A DNA stretch of 64,000 nt from an uncultured Fibrobacter sp. (GTDB lineage Bacteria > Fibrobacterota > Fibrobacteria > Fibrobacterales > Fibrobacteraceae). The DNA lies in assembly GCF_947166265.1 (NCBI RefSeq), contig NZ_CAMVDO010000009.1, positions 55,118 to 119,117 on the forward strand, in the 5' to 3' direction. Under the pieces are notes generated by a model that was not told the origin of the DNA, did not search any database, and worked only from the letters and a program-made list of their open reading frames with translations. A program made the position numbers and the translations under genes. Positions 34,279 to 43,545 of the stretch are shown here, one piece after another (positions within the stretch are counted from its first letter, which is position 1; each line of letters starts with the position of its first letter).

Positions 34279-37200
34279 CTACGCCATTTTGCTGGCGTCG
34301 GTGCTCTTCATGGCATCGAGTCTGACCTTACCAGCAAAGAAGCTATAGGCCGCAGGCACAATAAAGAGCGTCATGAACGTCGCGAAGGTGAGTCCACCGG
34401 CGATGGCGATACCCATCGCAATGCGGCTCGGGGTGCCCGTGAGAATCAAGGGCACGGCGCCCAATACCGTCGAAAGGCTCGTCATCAGGATTGGGCGGAA
34501 GCGGCGTTCCGCCGCCATCCGAGCCGCCTCAAGCTTGCTACAGCCGGTACTCGCCGCAATCTGGTTCGCAAATTCCACAATCAGAATACCGTTCTTCGTC
34601 ACAAGCGCAATCAGTAGAATCAAGGCGATTTCACTGAAGATGTTCAGCGTCTGCCCCGTAAGGAACAGGCAAGCGAGCGCACCCGCCAAGGCGAGCGGCA
34701 CCGTAAAGAAAATCACGAACGGCGCACGGAAGCTTTCGAACTGCCCCGCAAGCACCAGGAACACCAGCGCAAGTGCCAAGAGGAATACGATGTAGAGGCC
34801 ACTGGAGCTTTCCTCGAATTCCTTCGACGAGCCGCTCAACGCGGTGCTTACGTTCGGATAATCCTTCAGGAGACGCTTTGCGATGCGGCGCATTTCCTCG
34901 ACGCCGTCGCCAATCGTCTTGCCGGGCACAAGGCCCGCCTGAATCGTCGCGGCACTGAATCTGTTGTAACGCGGCAGCGACGGCGATGCCGACTGTTCGC
35001 TGAAACGGATAAAGTTGTCGAGGCTCACGAGTTCGCCCTTCGCATTCTTGACCGTAAGCATCGAAATGTTTTCGGGCATGCTGCGGTACTGATAACCAAC
35101 CGCACCAATGATATCGTACTGGCGGCCGTCCTTGTAGAATTCACCATAACTCTGGTCACTAATCGCAAGCTGCACTGCCTGGGCAATGTCATTCACCGAC
35201 ACGCCCTCTTCATTCGCCTTGTCACGCAGAATTTCGATATGCAGTTCCGGCTTGGTAAAGCGCAGGTTCGTATTCACCACACTGAACACAGGACTCTTGC
35301 TCGCCTCTTCTTCGAACTTGGGCACCAGCGTACGGAGTATTTCAATATTCGGAGCCTGCAATACGAACTGTACCGGGAGTCCGCCACGCTGCGTACTGAT
35401 ACTCTGCGGTTCAAACACCATCACGCGCAAGTCGGGGTATTCGTTACCGAGCAGCTGGATCACTCGGGCGATTTCACTCTGCGGACGACGAGCCTCCTTA
35501 TCGTCATTTAGCGTAATGCGCATCCTGGAGTTACCCGCATTCCATGCACCCGCCTGGATTTCGGAGTATTCGTTACTGTCCAGAAGCGAGATCACTTCTT
35601 CGGCAAAGGCATCGGCCATACGCTTGGTACGCGTGAGCGTGACACCTTCGGGCATATTCAGGTTCACCATGACCGCGTTGGAATCTTCGGTCGGCGCCAT
35701 TTCGCTACTCATGTTATTGAAGCAGAAATAAGCCGCCACTAAAAGTGCCGCCACTACCGGGAACAAGAGAATACGCAGTCTAAGGAATCCGCCGAGCAAC
35801 ACCGAGTAAATGCGATTTAGCCAATCAAAGAACGGCTCGGTCACGCGGAAGAACCACCCCTGTTTTTGCTTTCTCAGGAACTTGGAACAAAGCATCGGCG
35901 AAAGAGTCAAAGCACAAAGCGTTGAGAGAAACACTGTACCGATCATCACCGCCACAAATTCACGGAACAGAAGCCCCGTCGTGCCACCCAAGGCAAGTAC
36001 CGGAACGAACACAGCCATCAGCACCACCGAAGTCGCAATCACGGCAAAGAAGATTTCATTCGTGCCCGCGACCGCCGCCTGCTTAGGAGTCATTCCCTTT
36101 TCAATCTTGTGGTAAATATTTTCGACAATCACGATGGCGTCATCGACCACAAGGCCAATCGCCAGGACCATCGCAAGCAGGGTCAGCACGTTAATCGAGA
36201 ACCCGCACAGATAAAGCACGAAGAAGCTACCGATGACAGACACCGGCACCACCACCATCGGTATCAGTGTCGTGCGACCTTCGCGCAGGAACGCAAAGAT
36301 AATCGCAATCACTAGGAGGAACGCAATAAAAATCGTCTCCACTACTTCTCTAATAGAGGCGCGGATATTCACCGAAGTATCTCGTCCATAAAGCACATCG
36401 ACGCCTTCGGGAATTTCGCGGCGGATATCTTCGACGCGCTTGTAGAATTCATCGGCAATTTCCACGTGGTTGCTGCCGGGTTGCGCCATCAGCGCAAGCG
36501 TAATGGAATTCTTGCCGTTGCGCCTAAAGCCCGTACGCGTATCCTTCGGTTCATAATGGATGTCAGCCACGTCCGAAATGCGAATCACGGTGCCGTCGGC
36601 GGCAGTCTTCACCGCTATATTTTCGAAAGATTTCGGATCAAGGATTCGACCAAGCGTACGGATGGAAAGCGTCGTTTCGCTCCCTTCGATCGAGCCGGAC
36701 GGCAATTCCAGGTTACCCTTCTTGAGAGCGGCCGACATTTCGGCACCGGAAACACCAAGCGCCTGCAAGCGCACCGGGTCAATCCACAGGCGCACCGTCG
36801 GACGCTTTTCACCCCAGATGGCGACTTCGGAAACACCGTTGATGGTCTGCAAGCGTTCCTTGACAAAGTTGTTCGCGAGTTCAGAAACCTCCATCGGGTC
36901 GAGCCTATCGCTCACGAGACTCACCATCAAAATCGGATCGGAGTCGCTGTCGGACTTGTACACCGTCGGTTCGTCGACGTCATCGGGGAGCCTGCGGCGC
37001 ACGCGGCTCACGCGGTCGCGGATTTCGTTGGCGGCCACTTCCAGGTCCATGCCTGTTTCAAATTCAATGTTAATGAAAGAGAATCCGTCGCGGCTAGTAG
37101 AGGTCAACGCCTTGATACCGGACGCACTGTTGATGGAGGCTTCCAGGATTTCGGTGACTTCGGCTTCGACCACGGCAGCGTTTGCACCAGGGTACGAAGT

Positions 37201-37344
37201 TCGCACCTGAATGAGTGGATAGTCCACGTTCGGGTATTCGCGCACGCCCAAGTTCGACGCACCAAAGGCGCCGAGCAAAATAATCACGAGCGCCATCACG
37301 GTCATGAGCACCGGGCGACGTACGGAAAGGGTAGCAACACTCAT
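34279..37344 (-). CDS. RND efflux transporter, HAE-1 type inner-membrane subunit
   Basis: 1021 residues, the length of AcrB/MexB-type pumps. N-terminal helix SVRRPVLMTVMALVIILLGA, two large periplasmic loops, and the proton-relay aspartates in TM4 (GLVVDDAIVIVENIYHKIEK). Near the C-terminus LILLIALVTKNGILIVEFAN and RFRPILMTSLSTVLGAVPLI are conserved. It takes up drugs or other amphiphiles from the periplasm or outer leaflet in exchange for protons. The adaptor gene lies 7 bases upstream. No TolC-like outer-membrane channel gene is adjacent, so it must recruit one encoded elsewhere. Confidence 0.93.
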   Translation of the reverse strand: MSVATLSVRRPVLMTVMALVIILLGAFGASNLGVREYPNVDYPLIQVRTSYPGANAAVVEAEVTEILEASINSASGIKALTSTSRDGFSFINIEFETGMDLEVAANEIRDRVSRVRRRLPDDVDEPTVYKSDSDSDPILMVSLVSDRLDPMEVSELANNFVKERLQTINGVSEVAIWGEKRPTVRLWIDPVRLQALGVSGAEMSAALKKGNLELPSGSIEGSETTLSIRTLGRILDPKSFENIAVKTAADGTVIRISDVADIHYEPKDTRTGFRRNGKNSITLALMAQPGSNHVEIADEFYKRVEDIRREIPEGVDVLYGRDTSVNIRASIREVVETIFIAFLLVIAIIFAFLREGRTTLIPMVVVPVSVIGSFFVLYLCGFSINVLTLLAMVLAIGLVVDDAIVIVENIYHKIEKGMTPKQAAVAGTNEIFFAVIATSVVLMAVFVPVLALGGTTGLLFREFVAVMIGTVFLSTLCALTLSPMLCSKFLRKQKQGWFFRVTEPFFDWLNRIYSVLLGGFLRLRILLFPVVAALLVAAYFCFNNMSSEMAPTEDSNAVMVNLNMPEGVTLTRTKRMADAFAEEVISLLDSNEYSEIQAGAWNAGNSRMRITLNDDKEARRPQSEIARVIQLLGNEYPDLRVMVFEPQSISTQRGGLPVQFVLQAPNIEILRTLVPKFEEEASKSPVFSVVNTNLRFTKPELHIEILRDKANEEGVSVNDIAQAVQLAISDQSYGEFYKDGRQYDIIGAVGYQYRSMPENISMLTVKNAKGELVSLDNFIRFSEQSASPSLPRYNRFSAATIQAGLVPGKTIGDGVEEMRRIAKRLLKDYPNVSTALSGSSKEFEESSSGLYIVFLLALALVFLVLAGQFESFRAPFVIFFTVPLALAGALACLFLTGQTLNIFSEIALILLIALVTKNGILIVEFANQIAASTGCSKLEAARMAAERRFRPILMTSLSTVLGAVPLILTGTPSRIAMGIAIAGGLTFATFMTLFIVPAAYSFFAGKVRLDAMKSTDASKMA

Positions 37345-37351
37345 CGCTCAC

Positions 37352-38485
37352 CTACTCCACTTCGTAATCGGTATTATGACGGATTTCACGGATGCGGACA
37401 GACGTTCCTTCACGCAAGCTGATTAGGCCCGAGGTAATCACCGTATCGCCTTCGTCGAGACCTCCCGTGACATCGACAGCAATCGGTGTGCGGAGTCCCG
37501 TTTCGACATGTTTAATCTTAGCCTTGCCACCGGTCGCTACAAACACGTAGGCGCCATCTTTATCGAGAGTAAACGCTTCGGCCGGAACCGGAATACTTTT
37601 CGCCATACCAGTCTGCATCGTCACATTCACCTTGGCGTAAGAACCAGCCAAAAGTTCACCCTTGGCATTATCGACTTCCACGAGAACCTGACGCGTGCGG
37701 CTGCTTTCAGAAAGCGAGGCCTCCAAGGCCTTCACCTTGCCGGACTTCGCCACGTTGCGTTCTTCGTCCTTGACATCTACGGCATCGCCCACCTTAAGGG
37801 TAGAGGCGTAGCGCTGCGGGAGCGCAAACTTCGCCTTCAGTTTTTTCACTTCGCTAAGCGTTGCAATCGAAGTTCCCGTCGTAAGCCAAGCCCCTACGGA
37901 AACGTTCACGAATCCGAGCTTGCCTGCAAACGGGGCACGGACTTCGGTCTTTGCAATCTGCGCCTTGATGAGTTCCACCGAGGCTTCTGCCGACTTGAGA
38001 GAAGCTTCCGCCGCTTCCATATCGGCTTTGGTGGCGCCATCCTTTTCGTAGAGCGCCTTTACACGGTCAAATTTTTGCTGGGCCAACTGCTGGTTCGACT
38101 CCGCCTGCTTGAGCTGCGCTCTCAATTCGGAATCGTCAATCTTTGCAAGGAGCGTCCCCTTCTGAACCGAGGCGCCATCCTTCGCGTAAAGGTTCGTGAG
38201 CCTGCCCGAAGTAGCTGCCGTCAGCTGTACGCTGTTCAGCGGTTCAAGCGTCGCCATGGCAGAGAAAGTCTTGCCCGATTCATGGGCTTCGGCAATGTAG
38301 CCTTCTACCGCAATTTCACGAGCGGGCCTGCCGCCCGGGCCACCTTTGCCGCCCGGGCCACCTTTGCCACCAGGGCCGCCCTTGCCGGCCCCTTTACCAG
38401 GAGCCCCCGCACCAGGAGCAGAATCACCGCCACTACAGGCAAAAAAGAAAAAAATTACCAGAAGGAGAAAATAAAAGGGGTTCAT
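37352..38485 (-). CDS. RND efflux periplasmic adaptor (membrane-fusion protein) with Gly-rich linker
   Basis: 377 residues. Lipobox FFFFACSGG near residue 18, then a Gly/Lys/Pro-rich run with three GGPGGK-type hexapeptides, encoded by imperfect 18-base repeats. The adaptor core follows: barrel-sandwich/lipoyl (VQLTAATSGRLTNLYAKDG, GTLLAKIDDSEL), hairpin (AQLKQAESNQQLAQQKFDRV) and beta-barrel (TEVRAPFAGKLGFVNVSVGA). Lipid anchoring plus the flexible linker would place it at the periplasmic face of the inner membrane. Cotranscribed with the pump. Confidence 0.9.
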   Translation of the reverse strand: MNPFYFLLLVIFFFFACSGGDSAPGAGAPGKGAGKGGPGGKGGPGGKGGPGGRPAREIAVEGYIAEAHESGKTFSAMATLEPLNSVQLTAATSGRLTNLYAKDGASVQKGTLLAKIDDSELRAQLKQAESNQQLAQQKFDRVKALYEKDGATKADMEAAEASLKSAEASVELIKAQIAKTEVRAPFAGKLGFVNVSVGAWLTTGTSIATLSEVKKLKAKFALPQRYASTLKVGDAVDVKDEERNVAKSGKVKALEASLSESSRTRQVLVEVDNAKGELLAGSYAKVNVTMQTGMAKSIPVPAEAFTLDKDGAYVFVATGGKAKIKHVETGLRTPIAVDVTGGLDEGDTVITSGLISLREGTSVRIREIRHNTDYEVE

Positions 38486-38539
38486 ATTCTTTAGATGCTT
38501 AGAAGACGCATTTGGTTGCCCAAATATATCTATTTCACC

Positions 38540-38902
38540 TTAGAAAAAACATCAACCTGAGGCCACCATATTCAATATTGTGGACCTTCTGGTAAATTAC
38601 AACCAAAAGCTCCCCAATTACTGACGTGTCCTATTCGTAAATTGAAGGGATCACCCGTATACTTTTGAACAACCGTATTTACACCACGTTCACTCCATAA
38701 GACCGCATCAGAATTTTTCTTTCCGTTCAACGGGTCGATTGAAGATGATTTCTGACGATGTGTTCTTTAACGCAATCCTATATTCAACCCAGTTCCATTC
38801 GGTACGGTGGCGTTCACTTAACAACAGTACAGACGGAGAATCTGCAAAAATAAATTTTGCTCCCATCACCAAAAAAACAAAGAACCTGAACAAAGTATGC
38901 AT
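38540..38902 (-). pseudogene. decayed secreted-protein gene
   Basis: ATG 38902 opens a signal peptide (MHTLFRFFVFLVMGAKFIFA) and 40 more residues, then stops at 38708. In another frame the downstream bases encode NGKKNSDAVLWSERGVNTVV and NLRIGHVSNWGAFGCNL before a stop near 38577. A further EYGGLRLM segment echoes EYGGIRLM at the end of the two broken genes at 39879 and 43542. I read it as a frameshifted, partly deleted relative of those genes. It starts 2 bases after the FISUMP gene at 38905. Confidence 0.55.
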
Positions 38903-38904
38903 AT

Positions 38905-39882
38905 TTATTTTTCTACTTCATCCTTTACACAACGGAGTGAATAGGCCTCATTTTTCTTAGCAACAGTTCTAGGGTCCATATCGCTGGACAAAGAAACGAG
39001 AGGAAATTCTGCACAATGAGCATCAATGTTATCATATTCTGTTGAAAACCAAAAAGATGCATATCTTCCAATTAGCCGTATATCAAATCCCATTCCGTGA
39101 TATTTTCCTTCATTTCGTAAGATCAACCTATTAGGATCACGCCCATAAAGTAAACTTTTATCATTGCTTAACGACAACGGTACTAAAAATTCTTCTGCTG
39201 TTGGGATATGCCAATGTTCTGGACAGATTCCACGAACGTTAGAACTTACAGGGCACTCATACCATTTTTCTTCATCAGCATAACAACCACAACCTTTGGT
39301 GTCATCACTAAATACCCCCGCACTATCCATTACAGCCGACCATATATAAAGTCGGCCATATTTTGTACAGCTGTCAGGTTCATTTTCATAGCACCAACTT
39401 GAAGAGTCAAGAGTAGATGTCGGCTGCAGATATGCGTAATTCAGATTTTCCGCCATCCATGTAGCCTTTCCATCAATCGTTATTGTCTTATAAACTTGCC
39501 CATCGCGTTCATCGGTCATCTCGCCAAAGACAACGTTCAATGAAGATGACGAAGAAGATTTCTCTTTCAATAAACTGCTTGATGACTGCGATTCCGTTGA
39601 AGAACTTGATTCGCTTTCTGAGTTAGAAGAAGATGTGCTTGTAGACGAAATTGCTACAGATGAAGAGGACTCATCCGCTGACGAAAGTTTCAGTTCACTC
39701 GAAGAAAACTTGTCGACATCAACTGTAGAACTTGAAGATTCCCCGGTGCTACTTTGCAAGGCGCTAGAATACGAGTCGTCTTGACTGGACACGGAATCGC
39801 CACCACAGCTTGCAAAGAATAAGCAAGTTGCTATCGTCAAAACAAAACGCCTACAAAACTGCAAGAGGTTTATATTTTTCAT
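38905..39882 (-). CDS. FISUMP lipoprotein A of the array
   Basis: 325 residues. Lipobox FFASCGG near residue 26; serine-rich linker to about residue 115. The FISUMP domain has the shared opening DERDGQVYKTITIDGKATWM, AENLNYAYLQ, SWCYENEPDSCTKYGRLY, ICPEHWHIP, then a variable core (LLYGRDPNRLILRNEGKYHG...) and the shared end YSLRCVKDE. Up to GCG in the first half it is nearly identical to gene E at 44053; the cores differ. Its start overlaps the stop of the broken gene upstream by 4 bases (ATGA). Anchored on the cell surface or periplasm, role unknown. Confidence 0.85.
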   Translation of the reverse strand: MKNINLLQFCRRFVLTIATCLFFASCGGDSVSSQDDSYSSALQSSTGESSSSTVDVDKFSSSELKLSSADESSSSVAISSTSTSSSNSESESSSSTESQSSSSLLKEKSSSSSSLNVVFGEMTDERDGQVYKTITIDGKATWMAENLNYAYLQPTSTLDSSSWCYENEPDSCTKYGRLYIWSAVMDSAGVFSDDTKGCGCYADEEKWYECPVSSNVRGICPEHWHIPTAEEFLVPLSLSNDKSLLYGRDPNRLILRNEGKYHGMGFDIRLIGRYASFWFSTEYDNIDAHCAEFPLVSLSSDMDPRTVAKKNEAYSLRCVKDEVEK

Positions 39883-40361
39883 TTCTTTATTGCCTTAGAA
39901 ATACTCATCAACCTAATACCACCATATTCGTACGGTTCCACTTTTTCATAAATCACGTCAACACGTTCCTTGTTATTAGAAGCAGCCAAAGCCAAGGATC
40001 CCGCAAGCGCCAAAGACAGGGGATCTGCATTATATTTGTCATCTATCAAAAAAATTTTTAGCCATAGACTATTACTTGAGGAACCTGGATACGCAATCGT
40101 CTTTAAGTCGCTAGTCTTCAAAGTTTCACAGGACGGATCTCTGCCAAGAGAAAAAAACATCACATTTGGACCATTACTCACATCGAATCCCAAATTACAG
40201 ACATAGCCGCTCTGTTCACAGGATCCCTCTTTCATGCCATCCTCATTTTTACCAAAACATCTTTCACCTTCTGCAAAAATCGCAGAAATTCAAAGCGCTA
40301 CATAAATCAAGATTTTCTTTTTCATATTTCACCTTCCTTTTGATGTAAATATACATTACAA
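39733..40361 (-). repeat. 0.63-kb direct duplicate, copy 1
   Basis: Apparently identical by eye to 43396-44024 (offset 3663 bases). It spans the 5' end of FISUMP A, the whole broken gene and its ribosome-binding site, and diverges just past the ATACAT run. The high identity implies a recent duplication or gene conversion. Confidence 0.75.
39879..40325 (-). pseudogene. exported protein gene with in-frame TGA in the signal peptide, copy 1
   Basis: ATG 40325 has AAGGAAGGTG upstream. The reading frame begins MKKKILIYVAL, hits TGA at 40292-40290, then continues ISAIFAEGERCFGKNEDG and a further 118 codons, ending SISKAIKK. Without the TGA it would be a normal signal peptide (ending IFA-EG) and a 147-residue exported protein with paired cysteines. 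The stop lies within ATGA, the start of FISUMP A. Either a nonsense mutation or, less likely, a readthrough gene. Translation could restart at the internal ATG 40235. Confidence 0.65.
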
Positions 40362-40399
40362 ATTAAGAAACATACCAACATTGTGCAAAGTATGCATTT

Positions 40400-41407
40400 T
40401 TATTCTTCTATTTCATCCTTTACACAACGGAGTGAGTAGGCCATATATTTCCAATCTTTATTCGTAATCTTCATCCATTCTATATCGGTTCGATATGGGA
40501 AATCATCGGAAATGGCTGTTTCATAATAATTTTCTGAAGCGAACCATAAGTAGGCTTTTTCCCCTCCCCTTCCATATATTTTTTCCATAGAATTATAATA
40601 ACCTGCTAACAAAATATCAAATCCGGTCCCTCTCCCATAGAGTAACTGATTCGCGTAAGTCTCTCTATTGTAGTAAGTAAGTCCTAAAGGCCACTCAAAT
40701 TCTTCCCATCTCGGAACATGCCAATGTTCTGGACAGACTCCTCGAACATTAAAACGAAAAGGGCACTCATACCATTTTTCTTCATCAGCATAATAACCAC
40801 AACCTTTGGTGTCATCGCTAAATACCCCCGCACTATCCATTACAGCCGACCATATATAAAGTCGGCCATATTTTGTACAGCTGTCAGGTTCATTTTCATA
40901 GCACCAACTTGAAGAGTCAAGAGTAGATGTCGGCTGCAGGTATGCGTAGTTCAGATTTTCCGCCATCCATGTAGCCTTTCCATCAATCGTTATAGTCCTA
41001 TAAACTTGTCCGTCACGTTCATCGACCATCTCACCAAAGACTACGTTCAACGAAGATGACGACTCCGGCAATACGCTGCTCGACGAGGAATGTTCTCCCG
41101 AAGACGAACTGGAACTGTTTTCACTTGAACTACTCTCGCTTGAGCTAATTTCACTGCTAGAAGAACCTTCTTCCATAGACGAGGAAGATTCCTCTGCAGA
41201 AGAAACACTCAAGACACTTGAAGAGGACTCATCGTTTTCTACAGAGGAACTTGAAGATTCCCCGGCGCTACTCTGCAAGCCGCTAGAATTCGGTTCATCG
41301 TGGCTAGAGACGGAATCTCCACCACAGCCTGCAAGCAAAGCAGCAAGCATCCATTGCCAACATACAGCCCGGCAGAACAATGATTTAAAAAGATTCACCA
41401 TATCCAT
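40400..41407 (-). CDS. FISUMP lipoprotein B of the array
   Basis: 335 residues. N-terminus with lipobox LLAGCGG, polyserine/glutamate linker (SSSSMEEGSSSSEISSSESS and more) to about residue 125, then the FISUMP domain (DERDGQVYRTITIDGKATWM). From the signal region to about CYENEPDSC it is nearly identical to gene C (41414). After CPEHWHVP the core is different (WEEFEWPLGLTYYNRETYAN...), then YSLRCVKDEIEE. It lies 74 bases after the broken gene copy 1 on the minus strand, with gene C just upstream. Confidence 0.85.
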   Translation of the reverse strand: MDMVNLFKSLFCRAVCWQWMLAALLAGCGGDSVSSHDEPNSSGLQSSAGESSSSSVENDESSSSVLSVSSAEESSSSMEEGSSSSEISSSESSSSENSSSSSSGEHSSSSSVLPESSSSLNVVFGEMVDERDGQVYRTITIDGKATWMAENLNYAYLQPTSTLDSSSWCYENEPDSCTKYGRLYIWSAVMDSAGVFSDDTKGCGYYADEEKWYECPFRFNVRGVCPEHWHVPRWEEFEWPLGLTYYNRETYANQLLYGRGTGFDILLAGYYNSMEKIYGRGGEKAYLWFASENYYETAISDDFPYRTDIEWMKITNKDWKYMAYSLRCVKDEIEE

Positions 41408-41413
41408 TTTACC

Positions 41414-42415
41414 TTATTCTTCTACTTCTTTATCTTTTACACAACGGATGGAAAAAGCCATATCTTTACTCCACGCCCCCCTGGGGTCACCATTTCCCAT
41501 TGCGGCCAAATCTGGGAACTCAGCATAAATGGCTGCACTATAACTATATTCTGTAGCGAGCCACAAATAGGCACCATATCCCTCTTCCTCAAAAAAATCT
41601 TCCTTCGAATCATAAAAACCCGCATACAAAATATCAAACCCATACCCATAACCGTGGATTAACTGGTTCGTGTAATATGTCCCGTCATAATAAGGAAATT
41701 GTAAAGGCAATTCAATTTCTCCCCTTGTTGCGACATGCCAATGTTCCGGGCAGACACCTCGCGCATAATTATGATGACACTCATACCAATTTTCTTTTTC
41801 AGCGTAATAGCCGCACCCCTTGGTATCAGGGCTAAACAAGCCGGCGCTATCCATCGCGGCTGACCAAAGATAAAGCCGTCCATACTTTGCACAGCTGTCC
41901 GGTTCATTTTCATAGCACCAACTTGAAGAGTCAAGAGTAGATGTCGGCTGCAGATATGCGTAGTTCAGATTTTCCGCCATCCATGTAGCCTTTCCATCAA
42001 TCGTTATAGTCCTATAAACTTGTCCGTCACGTTCATCGACCATCTCACCAAAGACTACGTTCAACGAAGATGACGACTCCGGCAATACGCTGCTCGACGA
42101 GGAATGTTCTCCCGAAGACGAACTGGAACTGTTTTCACTTGAACTACTCTCGCTTGAGCTAATTTCACTGCTAGAAGAACCTTCTTCCATAGACGAGGAA
42201 GATTCCTCTGCAGAAGAAACACTCAAGACACTTGAAGAGGACTCATCGTTTTCTACAGAGGAACTTGAAGATTCCCCGGCGCTACTCTGCAAGCCGCTAG
42301 AATTCGGTTCATCGTGGCTTGAGACAGAATCGCCACCACAGCCAGCAAGCAAAGCCGCAAGCATCCATTGCCAACAGACAATCCGCCCGAACAAAGACCT
42401 AAAATGATTCATCAT
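41414..42415 (-). CDS. FISUMP lipoprotein C of the array
   Basis: 333 residues. The linker and first FISUMP half are those of B (VCWQWMLAALLAGCGGD...). From about SCAKYGRLYLWSAAMDSAGL onward it follows gene D rather than B, up to KGCGYYA, then has its own core (EIELPLQFPYYDGTYYTNQL...). It ends SIRCVKDKEVEE. The switch of similarity inside one gene is a sign of recombination between array members. 8 bases separate it from gene D. Confidence 0.85.
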   Translation of the reverse strand: MMNHFRSLFGRIVCWQWMLAALLAGCGGDSVSSHDEPNSSGLQSSAGESSSSSVENDESSSSVLSVSSAEESSSSMEEGSSSSEISSSESSSSENSSSSSSGEHSSSSSVLPESSSSLNVVFGEMVDERDGQVYRTITIDGKATWMAENLNYAYLQPTSTLDSSSWCYENEPDSCAKYGRLYLWSAAMDSAGLFSPDTKGCGYYAEKENWYECHHNYARGVCPEHWHVATRGEIELPLQFPYYDGTYYTNQLIHGYGYGFDILYAGFYDSKEDFFEEEGYGAYLWLATEYSYSAAIYAEFPDLAAMGNGDPRGAWSKDMAFSIRCVKDKEVEE

Positions 42416-42423
42416 ATATCCCC

Positions 42424-43545
42424 TTATTCTTCTACTTCATCTTTTACGCAACGGAGGGGGAACGCCCAATTTTTTTCATAGGCTGTTCTCGGATCATACG
42501 CACCTTCTGGGATTAATTGCGGCAAAGAAATAGATTTCGCCATAGAACCATTTTTTTCATCAGAAAACCACAATGATGCCCCCGAGTAATTGTATTCAAA
42601 CCAATCATCTCCTGCATAATATATACCAGCAGGCAAGAGATTAAAGCCCATTTCGTCTCTATCTTCTTCTGACCACTGCTGATATGGATTAGACCATTCA
42701 ACAGAAAGTAAATCATTGGGAGCGGTTATCGTATTTCCAAAATATTCATATTTATCAGGACCAATACCATAAGAATATGGACCACAAGGAACATATCTTT
42801 TTGCTAGCAGCAACGGCACACTAAATTCACTAGAAGAAGGAACATGCCAATGTTCAGGGCAAACGCCTCGTACATTACTTGCAGGGCATTCATACCAATT
42901 TTCTCTTTCAGCGTAATAGCCGCACCCCTTGGCATCAGGGCTAAACAAGCCGGCGCTATCCATCGCGGCCGACCAAAGATAAAGCCGTCCATACTTTGCA
43001 CAGCTGTCCGGTTCATTTTCATAACACCAGCTTGAAGAATCTAAGGTTGAGGTCGGTTGCAGGTATGCGTAGTTCAAGTTCTCCGCCATCCACGTGGCCT
43101 TGCCATCAATCGTCATTGTCTTATAAACATGCCCATCACGTTCATCAATCATTTCTCCCAAAGAAATCTGCAAACTAGATGAGGACAATTCCAAGCACGC
43201 TTTACATTCTGTTTCTCCCCAATACATTAAACAATCCGACAAATCACGCGACATCGATGAAGAACTTGAACTACTCTCACTTGAACTAATTTCATCGCTA
43301 GAAGACGAGACTTCTTCCATAGATGAGGATGATTCCTCTGCAGAAGAAACACTCAAGACACTTGAAGAGGACTCATCGTTTTCTACAGAGGAACTTGAAG
43401 ATTCCCCGGTGCTACTTTGCAAGGCGCTAGAATACGAGTCGTCTTGACTGGACACGGAATCGCCACCACAGCTTGCAAAGAATAAGCAAGTTGCTATCGT
43501 CAAAACAAAACGCCTACAAAACTGCAAGAGGTTTATATTTTTCAT
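42424..43545 (-). CDS. FISUMP lipoprotein D of the array
   Basis: 373 residues, the longest member. The signal and lipobox (FFASCGG) are those of gene A; the linker (SVENDESSSSVLSVSSAEES) is that of B and C. It then has a unique insert with three cysteines (DCLMYWGETECKACLEL), the FISUMP opening DERDGHVYKTMTIDGKATWM and a longer variable core. It ends PLRCVKDEVEE. The start overlaps the stop of broken gene copy 2 by 4 bases. A three-part mosaic of the other members. Confidence 0.85.
   Translation of the reverse strand: MKNINLLQFCRRFVLTIATCLFFASCGGDSVSSQDDSYSSALQSSTGESSSSSVENDESSSSVLSVSSAEESSSSMEEVSSSSDEISSSESSSSSSSMSRDLSDCLMYWGETECKACLELSSSSLQISLGEMIDERDGHVYKTMTIDGKATWMAENLNYAYLQPTSTLDSSSWCYENEPDSCAKYGRLYLWSAAMDSAGLFSPDAKGCGYYAERENWYECPASNVRGVCPEHWHVPSSSEFSVPLLLAKRYVPCGPYSYGIGPDKYEYFGNTITAPNDLLSVEWSNPYQQWSEEDRDEMGFNLLPAGIYYAGDDWFEYNYSGASLWFSDEKNGSMAKSISLPQLIPEGAYDPRTAYEKNWAFPLRCVKDEVEE

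Noticed and set aside
34279..38485. Complete tripartite efflux operon
   Set aside because: Pump and adaptor are present but no TolC-like gene is adjacent on either side.
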